From positions 481,809-545,808 of the forward strand of contig NZ_PVTF01000009.1 of the NCBI RefSeq assembly GCF_003002815.1: a stretch of DNA of 64,000 nt. Direction: 5' to 3'. Shown here piece by piece: positions 58,025-64,000 of this stretch. Position 1 is the stretch's first letter, and the number at the start of each line of letters is the position of its first letter. The notes beneath the pieces are model-generated. The model was given only the letters and a program-made list of their open reading frames with translations. It was not told the origin of the DNA and ran no database searches. The position numbers and the translations under genes are program-made. This DNA comes from Umezawaea tangerina (GTDB taxonomy: Bacteria; Actinomycetota; Actinomycetes; Mycobacteriales; Pseudonocardiaceae).

Positions 58025-58420
58025 CTAGAGCTCCTCGGCCAGCGCCGCCTTGACCTTGGTGATGGCCGCGACCTCCGGCTGCGACACGCCCCCGTCGGCG
58101 TTGGCCGCCGCGTCGCACACCGAGACGACCGCGTCGGGGAAGGCGCGCGCCACCCGCGGCGCCTTCGCCTTGAGGATGGCGACGGACTGCCGCAGCGCGT
58201 CGAGCACCTCGCCCTCGACCTGCGCCGCGGACCCCCTGGGCAGCTTCGGGAACACCGTCCCCAACGCCTCCTGCAACTCCGGCGACAGGCTCTTGATGGC
58301 GGTGGCGGTCGCGGAGCCCTCCACCTCCATCGATCCCGGATCGGCCTTGGACACGAGGAGACCCGCACCGTAGACCGCGATGCGGAGGGTCTGGCGTTCC
58401 TCGTCGGTGTACTCAGTCAT
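58025..58420 (-). CDS. Small TerB-like protein (paralogue of 1487-1876)
   Basis: A 131-residue acidic soluble protein, paralogous along its length to the protein at 1487-1876 (shared YTDEE...R, ADPG, LSP(D/E)L, SVAILxAKAP). The C-terminal ANADGGVSQPEVAAITKVKAAL fits a TerB-like metal-binding helix pattern, less acidic than in the paralogue. It ends 22 bp from the convergent acnR-like gene. Function unknown. Confidence 0.65.
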   Translation of the reverse strand: MTEYTDEERQTLRIAVYGAGLLVSKADPGSMEVEGSATATAIKSLSPELQEALGTVFPKLPRGSAAQVEGEVLDALRQSVAILKAKAPRVARAFPDAVVSVCDAAANADGGVSQPEVAAITKVKAALAEEL

Positions 58421-58521
58421 GTGATCACCGTAAAACCGATGCCACGCGAAGTCATCGACCAGGTGCGGTACGTACTCGAAATGGCTAAGCGCGACGACCG
58501 TTCGTGCATAGGGTTCCGGTC

Positions 58522-59688
58522 ATGGGCCTGCGCACCTACCTCGTGGCCGCGGGCCTGACCCGGTTGGCCGACGAGATGGTGGGCCTGGCGCTGGTGCTGT
58601 TCGTGTTGCTGCGCACCGACAGCCGGGCGTTGGCGGGCGCGACCGTCGCGGCGTACACCGTGCCGTCGATCGTGTCCGGTCCGCTGCTGGGCGCGTGGCT
58701 GGACCGGACCCGGCGGCCGCTGGTCGCGCTGGTCGGCAACCAGCTGCTGCTCGCCGTGGCCGCGGCGGGTCTGCTGCTCTTCGTGGGACACCCGGTCGCC
58801 GTGCTGGCGCTGGCGTCGCTGGCCGGGACGGCGCTGCCGATGAGCAGCGGCGGCTTCACCGGCCTGCTGCCCAGGATCGCCGTCGACCTGCCGCGGGCGA
58901 CGTCGGCGGACGCGCTCGTGTACCTGTCCACGGCGCTGGCGGGCCCCGCCGTCGTGGGCGGCCTGACCGCGCTGTTCGGGGTGGACAGCGCGGTGGTCGC
59001 GATCGGCGTGCTGGCGACGGCGGGCGCGCTGTGCACGCTCCGGCTGCGCGTGCCGCCGCACGCCGACGTCGTGCACATGTCGATGGCGCGCGCGATCCGC
59101 GACGGCGTGCGGCACCTGGTGACCACTCCCCCGCTGCGCGGCGCGACCCTGGCCGCGGTCCTCGGGTACGGCTCGGTCGGGCTGCTGGCGACGGCGCTGC
59201 CGGTGCGGGTCGCGGAGCTCGGCCACCCCGCGGGCGCGGCCGGGTTCGTGTGGGCCGCGATCGAGGTGGGCAGCGTCGCGAGCCTGCTGGTGCTGCGCGG
59301 GCACCTGCACCGGTGGCGGCCGGAACGGGTGCTGTTCGCGTCGATCGCCGGGTACGGCCTTGTGCTGGCGTCGTGGCCGTTCGCGACCGGGCTCGTCGTG
59401 CTGGTGGGGCTCGCCGTGGTCGCGGGCATCGCCCAGGGGCCGACGCTGACGTCCCTGATCACCGCCCGGCAGCGGTACACGCCCGCGGTGCTGCTCGGGC
59501 AGGTCTCGACGACGGGGCCGAGCCTGAAGATCGGCGCGTTCGCGATCGGCGCCGCTGTCGGCGGCACGCTGCACGACACCCGCGCGGCGATCTTCGCGGT
59601 GGCCGCGGCGCAGCTCGTGGCGGCCGGTCTCGGGCTGGCGGTGAGCGCGCCCGGCCCGCTTCGGCTCAGGACTCGGGACGGGGCCTGA
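58522..59688 (+). CDS. MFS transporter
   Basis: A 388-residue permease with 11-12 helices. GPLLGAWLDRTRRPLV after helix 2 is motif A (GxxxDRxxRR), and the protein is divided in two six-helix halves. The helix-5 region GLLPRIAVDLPRATSADALVYLSTALAGPAVVG recalls the group of small drug-type exporters. ATG at 58522 is preferred to GTG at 58504. Its 3' end overlaps the TetR gene by 23 bp, convergently. Substrate unknown. Confidence 0.87.
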   Translation: MGLRTYLVAAGLTRLADEMVGLALVLFVLLRTDSRALAGATVAAYTVPSIVSGPLLGAWLDRTRRPLVALVGNQLLLAVAAAGLLLFVGHPVAVLALASLAGTALPMSSGGFTGLLPRIAVDLPRATSADALVYLSTALAGPAVVGGLTALFGVDSAVVAIGVLATAGALCTLRLRVPPHADVVHMSMARAIRDGVRHLVTTPPLRGATLAAVLGYGSVGLLATALPVRVAELGHPAGAAGFVWAAIEVGSVASLLVLRGHLHRWRPERVLFASIAGYGLVLASWPFATGLVVLVGLAVVAGIAQGPTLTSLITARQRYTPAVLLGQVSTTGPSLKIGAFAIGAAVGGTLHDTRAAIFAVAAAQLVAAGLGLAVSAPGPLRLRTRDGA

Positions 59689-60268
59689 GCAGGTCGTCGA
59701 CGAGGGCGTCCACCAGGGCGTCGGGGACGGCCGCCCCCACCAGGGCGCGGTAGACGATCGGTCCGACGAGGGCGTCGACCACCTCGTCGAGCCCGAGCCT
59801 GGGTGCGATCACGCCCGCGTCGAGGGCGCGCGCGAGCAGGTCGCGCTCCTGGTCGCGGCGCGGGCCGAGGTAGCGCTCGTGGAAGCTCCCGGCCGTGCCG
59901 GGGTCGTGCTGCGCCTGCGCGATGAGCGTGAGCAGGACCTTGCCCGCGGGGTCGCCGGTGAGGAACCGCGCGAAGCCGCGCAGGTAGTCGCGGACGCCGT
60001 CGGCCGTGACCTCCCCGGTCGGGACGGGGACGTGCTTGTCGCTGTCCTCGATGAGGGTGTCGAGGAGGATCTCGACCTTGGACGGCCACCAGCGGTAGAT
60101 CGTCTGCTTGGCCACGCCCGCGCGGCGCGCGATCGCCTCGATGGTCAGCGCGCCGAAACCGTGCTCGACGAGCAGGTCGTCCGCCGCGTGCAGCACGGCG
60201 ACGCGGGCGGCCTCGTCGCGCCGGTTGCCGGAACGGGCCCTGCGGGACTCGGAGTTCACGACGGGCAT
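59666..60268 (-). CDS. TetR-family transcriptional regulator
   Basis: A 200-residue regulator. The HTH is at ~20-70 (LTIEAIARRAGVAKQTIYRWWPSK), followed by a TetR_C_16-like ligand domain. ATG at 60268 gives a normal N-terminus. It is divergent from the short-chain reductase, with overlapping palindromes at 60303-60326 between them, so it probably represses both genes until it binds a small molecule. Confidence 0.9.
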   Translation of the reverse strand: MPVVNSESRRARSGNRRDEAARVAVLHAADDLLVEHGFGALTIEAIARRAGVAKQTIYRWWPSKVEILLDTLIEDSDKHVPVPTGEVTADGVRDYLRGFARFLTGDPAGKVLLTLIAQAQHDPGTAGSFHERYLGPRRDQERDLLARALDAGVIAPRLGLDEVVDALVGPIVYRALVGAAVPDALVDALVDDLLRPRPES

Positions 60269-60302
60269 GCGGGACAGCGTACCGGTCGGCAGGGGCGTGC
60301 TA

Positions 60303-60326
60303 GCGTCTAGACGCAACGTTGCGTCT
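60303..60326. promoter_or_regulatory. Overlapping palindromes, TetR operator
   Basis: GCGTCTAGACGC (60303-60314) and AGACGCAACGTTGCGTCT (60309-60326) are both perfect palindromes sharing the middle AGACGC. They give three half-sites between divergent tetR and SDR genes. Confidence 0.78.
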
Positions 60327-60356
60327 CGTCAATTACCCCTCCTCGAAGGAGCAGCC

Positions 60357-61046
60357 ATGCCCGCCACGCCCGGTCGTCAAGCGCTCGTCATCGGGGCCTC
60401 CCGAGGACTGGGCCTGGCCCTCGTCGACGAGCTCGCCCTGCGCGGGTGGCAGGTGATCGGGACCGTCCGCGGACCCGGAGGCCCGCTGGAGGGCCACGCG
60501 CCGGGCGGGCGGGTCGAGGTGGAGTCGCTGGAGATGACGGATCCGGCAGGGCTGACAGCGTTGCGGGGACGCCTGGCGGGACGAAGGCTGGACCTGCTGT
60601 TCGTGAACGCGGCCATCGACCGGGGAGACCTCCCGATCGACGAGGTGCACACCGACGAGTTCGTCGAGGTGATGATCACCAACGCCCTCGCCCCGCTGCG
60701 GGTGCTGGAGGCGTTGGGCGACCTCGTCGCGCCCGGCGGGACGGTGGCGGTGATGTCGTCGGAGCAGGGCAGCGTCTCGCTGAACACCGAGGGCGGCTAC
60801 GAGCTCTACAAGGCCAGCAAGGCCGCGCTCAACCAGCTGATGCGCAGCTACGCCACCCGCACCGCCGACGACGGTCGGACCAAGCTGCTGATCGACCCCG
60901 GTCACAACCGGACCCGGCTGGGCGGTCCCGAGGCACCCCTCGAACCTCGGGACACGATCCCGGCCGTGGTCGACGTGCTGGAGTCGCGGGCCGGAACGGG
61001 CGGGTTGCGGTTCCTGGACCGGTTCGGACAGCCCGTGCCCTGGTAG
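60357..61046 (+). CDS. Short-chain dehydrogenase/reductase
   Basis: A 229-residue Rossmann-fold enzyme. NAD(P) binding is at VIGASRGLG (~12-20), a weak NAG-type motif is VNAAIDRG, catalytic Ser is in MSSEQGS, and the YELYKASKAAL segment gives YxxxK. The mid-loop is short compared with classical SDRs. GAAGGAG lies upstream of the ATG. Control by the divergent TetR is likely; the substrate is unknown. Confidence 0.9.
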   Translation: MPATPGRQALVIGASRGLGLALVDELALRGWQVIGTVRGPGGPLEGHAPGGRVEVESLEMTDPAGLTALRGRLAGRRLDLLFVNAAIDRGDLPIDEVHTDEFVEVMITNALAPLRVLEALGDLVAPGGTVAVMSSEQGSVSLNTEGGYELYKASKAALNQLMRSYATRTADDGRTKLLIDPGHNRTRLGGPEAPLEPRDTIPAVVDVLESRAGTGGLRFLDRFGQPVPW

Positions 61047-61052
61047 GACCCA

Positions 61053-61601
61053 CTAGTGCAGCGCGTGCCGGGCCCAGTGGGAGTCGGGGCGGACCACGCG
61101 GATGTGGCCGAGGGTGGAGTTGCCGGTCACGGTGATCACCGGGCCGCCGGTGGCCGTCGGGGCACCGGGCAGGGAGCGCTTGCCCAGCTTGGCGGTGCCG
61201 CCGTCGAGCACCACGGCCGCGGCGGAGACCAGGACGGTGACCTTGCCGCAGAAGGACGACGCCTCCAGGGTGTAGCGCTCCCCCGCGGGCAGGCCGGTCA
61301 GGTCGAGCACGACGGCGCCGAAGTTGGCCTCGGCCTCGATGCGACGGGCGACGGGGGCGCTGTGGACCTTGCTCGCGAACGCGTGGACGCGCTGCGGGGC
61401 GGTCGTCGCCGGGAGGTCGGCGAGGCCGAGGTCGTCGAGCAGCGACGCGAGGTCGCCGCGGAGTTGGGCGCTGTAGACGGCCTGGACGCGGTCGAAGTGC
61501 TCGTCCCACGTCAGGCGGCCGTCGGCGGCGGCCTGGTTCAGCACCGCGACGGTCTGCTCCCGCTCCTGGTCGGACACCCGGAGCACCGGCTGGGTCACCA
61601 C
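61053..61601 (-). CDS. DUF1707 protein
   Basis: A 182-residue protein: DUF1707 at ~5-60 (LRVSDQEREQTVAVLNQAAADGRLTWDEHFDRVQAVYSA contains the family core), then a beta-strand-rich C-terminal half like the LiaF/YvqF domain (TGGPVITVTGNSTLGHIRVV). GTG at 61601 is chosen because AAGAGG lies upstream; 61607 and 61598 are alternatives. The family is uncharacterised and occurs near sigma factors and membrane-stress genes. It converges with the SDR gene with 6 bp between. Confidence 0.87.
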   Translation of the reverse strand: MVTQPVLRVSDQEREQTVAVLNQAAADGRLTWDEHFDRVQAVYSAQLRGDLASLLDDLGLADLPATTAPQRVHAFASKVHSAPVARRIEAEANFGAVVLDLTGLPAGERYTLEASSFCGKVTVLVSAAAVVLDGGTAKLGKRSLPGAPTATGGPVITVTGNSTLGHIRVVRPDSHWARHALH

Positions 61602-61744
61602 GATCACCTCTTGTTCGGTAATTATCTTAGTTGAGAAGATTCTTGCGCGGTTGAGTCAAACCGTCAAGACAGGCGACCAACCGCATACGGAACGTGACGG
61701 AACCGTGCTTGGCCAACGGGGCGGGATCGGTGAGGATCCGAGAC

Positions 61745-62176
61745 ATGGCTCCTGCGCGCCCTGCCCACGTCCACCGGGTGCGGGTGCGCCCGGCCGACTG
61801 CGACCACCGGGGTGTCGTGCACAGCTCCCGGTTCCCCCTGTTCTTCGAGGCCGCCACGGTCGAGACCCTGCGTTCGCTGCTGGGCTCCTACAAGGAGCTG
61901 GAGCGCAACGGGATCGAGTTCGTCGTGGAGGAGTCGTCGCTGCGGTTCACCGGGTCGGCCCGGTTCGACGACCTGGTCAAGATCGGGGTCCGGGTGCGGT
62001 CGATGGGCACGACGTCGGTGACGCTCGCGTTCGAGGCGGACGTGGACGGGACGCCGATCGCGACCGGGTGGAACCGGTACGTGGCCGTCGGGACGCTGGA
62101 GCTGCGCAACACCACGATCCCCGAGGGCGTCCGGCGGGTCTTCCAGGTGCGCGAACCCGCCCGTCGGGGCTCTTGA
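61745..62176 (+). CDS. Hotdog-fold acyl-CoA thioesterase
   Basis: A 143-residue single-hotdog protein of the 4-hydroxybenzoyl-CoA thioesterase group. VRPADCDHRGVVHSSRFPLFFE holds the catalytic Asp in the position of DxDxxGHVNN, and FDDLVKIGVRV is a conserved strand. Family members hydrolyse acyl-CoA or acyl-ACP thioesters. It stands before a P450 gene on the same strand, 31 bp away, but a joint role is not clear. Confidence 0.87.
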   Translation: MAPARPAHVHRVRVRPADCDHRGVVHSSRFPLFFEAATVETLRSLLGSYKELERNGIEFVVEESSLRFTGSARFDDLVKIGVRVRSMGTTSVTLAFEADVDGTPIATGWNRYVAVGTLELRNTTIPEGVRRVFQVREPARRGS

Positions 62177-62207
62177 ACCGCCTTCGCGTTCGCGGCACCG
62201 TAGGGGT

Positions 62208-63503
62208 ATGCCGTCGTCGTGGAAGAACACCGTGCTGCTCGCGGTCGGGCGGGTGGTGGTCGCCCTGCGCGCCGCCACGGGCGACCCGGGCGCGCGCCTG
62301 TTCCGCAAGCCCGCAATAGAAGACCCCTACCCCTTATACGAGTCGGTGCGCGCCAAAGGGAAGCTGGTGCCGAGCAAGCTCGGACTGCTGCTCACCGCCG
62401 AGCACTCGATCGCCGCCGAGGTGCTGCGCGACCCGCGCTGGGGAGTCATGGCGCCGTCGGAGATGGCGCTGGTGGACGAGACGGCGTACGCCCCGGACAG
62501 CCGGGTGCTGGTGAACCCCTTGCAGCGGTCGTTCCTGATGCGCAACCCGCCCGACCACACCCGGCTGCGCCGGTACGTCGGCGGCTGGTTCACCCCGCGC
62601 GCGCTGCGGCAGCAGATGCCGGCCATCGAGGCGGTCGTCGGGCGGCACCTCGACCTCGTCGCGGAGAAGGGCGCGTTCGACCTGGTCGACGACTTCGCCA
62701 AGAAGGTGCCGGTGCAGGTGATCGCGGACCTGCTCGGCGTGCCCGCGAGCGACCACGACAGCTTCATCCGGTGGGGCAGCGCGCTGGTGAACTCGATCGA
62801 CGGCGTGCGCGACACGAAGGAGCTGAAGCTGCTCCAGGACACGCTGGCGGAGTTCGACGCGTTCCTGATGGACCTGGTCGAGCACCGCCGACGCCATCCG
62901 GGCGACGACCTCGTCAGCGACCTGGTCGCGCACGACGAGCTGGCGCTGGAGGACCTGGTCGCGACCACGGAACTGCTGCTGGTGGCCGGGTTCGAGACGA
63001 CGGTGAACCTCATCGGCACGGCGGCGAACGCCGTGCTCGGCCACCCCGACGTGCGGCGGAGGCTGATCGCCGAGCCGGAGTACGCGGAGCGCGTGGTCGA
63101 GGAGACGCTGCGCTGGGACCCGCCGGTGCAGTACGTCGTGCGGGTGCCGCTGGAGCCCGTGGAGGTGGGCGGGCAGCGGCTCGAGACCGGCACGCCGGTG
63201 CTGATGCTGCTGGCGGCGGCCAACCGCGACCCCGCGGTGTTCGCCGACCCGCACCGCTTCGACCCGGACCGCGCCGACGCCCGCGAGCACCTGGCGTTCT
63301 CGTCGGGCATCCACTACTGCCTCGGCGCGAACCTGGCCCGGATGGAGGCCACCGCGGCGGTGCGCGCGCTGTTCCTCCGGTTCCCCGAACTGCGCGCGGC
63401 GGGGCCGGTCAGCAGGCGCCCCTCCCCCACTATCAGGGGTGCCCGACACCTACCGGTGAACACGGGAGTGACAAAGCGATCACTCGCGGTTGATAAACGA
63501 TAA
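62208..63503 (+). CDS. Cytochrome P450
   Basis: A 431-residue soluble bacterial P450. The I-helix is LLLVAGFETTVNL (~256-268), ExxR is E299-R302, PERF-like PHRFDPDR (~348), and the haem loop is FSSGIHYCLGANLARME with Cys371. The C-terminus extends a little past the haem region. No ferredoxin gene accompanies it. The family cannot be given without a search; the substrate may be a lipid or a natural product. Confidence 0.93.
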   Translation: MPSSWKNTVLLAVGRVVVALRAATGDPGARLFRKPAIEDPYPLYESVRAKGKLVPSKLGLLLTAEHSIAAEVLRDPRWGVMAPSEMALVDETAYAPDSRVLVNPLQRSFLMRNPPDHTRLRRYVGGWFTPRALRQQMPAIEAVVGRHLDLVAEKGAFDLVDDFAKKVPVQVIADLLGVPASDHDSFIRWGSALVNSIDGVRDTKELKLLQDTLAEFDAFLMDLVEHRRRHPGDDLVSDLVAHDELALEDLVATTELLLVAGFETTVNLIGTAANAVLGHPDVRRRLIAEPEYAERVVEETLRWDPPVQYVVRVPLEPVEVGGQRLETGTPVLMLLAAANRDPAVFADPHRFDPDRADAREHLAFSSGIHYCLGANLARMEATAAVRALFLRFPELRAAGPVSRRPSPTIRGARHLPVNTGVTKRSLAVDKR

Positions 63504-63648
63504 CGTCACCCACTCGTTTGGGCGTTTAATACTCGCGCCCGCACAAGTTAGGGCATTCTGGATTCCAGCGGATGACCCGCCGCACCGCCGCCGCGGCGGG
63601 CCACCGCGTTTTCCCACTCGACGAACTGGTCGACCAACTAGTGCCGTA

Positions 63649-64000
63649 TCAGGCAACGTTCGCCCTGTTGACGACCTCGCGTAGCCGCCGATCCTGAGCG
63701 TGCTTGTTTCGCCAGATGACGTAGCGGCGGATCATGCTGCCCTGCTGCTTGTGGTCGAGGTGGTCGGTGCCGTCGAGGGTGAAGTAACGCAGAGCGGTGA
63801 ACTGGGCCTCGATACGGTTGAGCCACGACGAGTTCGTGGGGGTGTAGGCGATCTCGACGTTGTTGGCCTCGGCCCAGTCGGCGACCCGACGGCACCGCTT
63901 GGTGGTCAGGTGCGGGGCGTAGTTGTCGCACACGATCGCCAACCGCACCGTCGGCGGATACAGCGTGCGCAGATAACGACAGAACTCCAGGAACCTGGTC
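63649..64000 (-). CDS. IS630-family transposase (5' partial)
   Basis: The frame runs off the right edge. The C-terminal half of an IS630-type DDE domain is visible: the second Asp in IVCDNYAPHL and the catalytic Glu in SSWLNRIEAQFTALRYFTLDG. CTAG followed by TGCCGTATCAGGCAACG at ~63638-63660 probably marks the right end of the element, with TA target. It lies ~145 bp past the P450 gene. Confidence 0.85.
   Translation of the reverse strand, partial: TRFLEFCRYLRTLYPPTVRLAIVCDNYAPHLTTKRCRRVADWAEANNVEIAYTPTNSSWLNRIEAQFTALRYFTLDGTDHLDHKQQGSMIRRYVIWRNKHAQDRRLREVVNRANVA

Noticed and set aside
61745..63503. Natural-product gene cluster around the thioesterase and P450
   Set aside because: No NRPS, PKS, terpene or RiPP core gene is present in the window; two enzymes alone do not support a cluster.

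Overview
The window is 64 kb of very GC-rich DNA with dense, strongly codon-biased genes. Several gene families point to a filamentous actinomycete: an XRE/DUF397 pair, an ergothioneine cluster, a RipA-like NlpC/P60 protein, actinobacterial aconitase with an AcnR-type TetR protein, a GAF-ANTAR protein, and many GTG starts with 4-bp overlaps. The mix of genes (secreted xylanase, P450, many regulators) fits the Pseudonocardiaceae (Saccharothrix/Lentzea/Actinosynnema type), but that placement is inference. I saw no rRNA, tRNA or CRISPR array.

Layout. 0-8 kb: an M15 peptidase cut by the window edge, an unusual membrane XRE protein with peptidoglycan-binding and lysozyme-like domains, a TerB-like protein, a one-domain voltage-gated cation channel, an ECF42 sigma factor with its DGPF partner, a GAF-ANTAR regulator, and a response regulator/kinase/TAXI-lipoprotein operon. 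8-18 kb: MoxR-DUF58-VWA operon, mobA, a ROK repressor divergent from a DUF1479 oxygenase-like gene, an NlpC/P60 wall hydrolase, and an acyl-CoA ligase next to a sirtuin. 18-31 kb: a membrane-protein pair with a Pro/Gln/Gly-rich tail, a Tat-exported lyase-like protein, an ABC transporter whose two genes flank a secreted hydrolase, aconitase, a phosphotransferase-like gene, a CPBP protease and a TauE/SafE exporter. 31-42 kb: a 109-bp tandem repeat, small genes, a decayed CaiB-type CoA-transferase, a secreted tripeptidyl aminopeptidase, and egtABCD.

42-56 kb: an ArsR/SRPBCC operon with a near-leaderless palindromic promoter, a secreted GH10-CE4-CBM2 xylan enzyme, a five-gene ECF sigma/zf-HC2/ABC exporter operon, an XRE-cupin regulator, a complete IS5-type element, a lipoprotein epoxide-hydrolase-like enzyme, a roughly 1-kb C-rich low-complexity tract, and a secreted CBM-FN3-sorbosone dehydrogenase. 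56-64 kb: XRE/DUF397, the AcnR-like repressor, a second TerB-like paralogue, an MFS permease, a TetR/short-chain reductase pair, a DUF1707 protein, a thioesterase, a P450, and an IS630-type transposase running off the right edge.

The strongest links across the window are regulatory. A near-perfect AcnR box overlaps the aconitase promoter although the acnR-like gene lies about 30 kb away. The two large secreted carbohydrate-active genes share GAAACTTTC-type palindromes upstream. Perfect palindromes sit at the ArsR and both TetR loci. I found no convincing wholly new multi-gene system. The best candidates for novelty are the membrane XRE protein with a possibly inactive lysozyme domain, the channel with a calcium-channel-like filter, and the two intergenic repeat regions.
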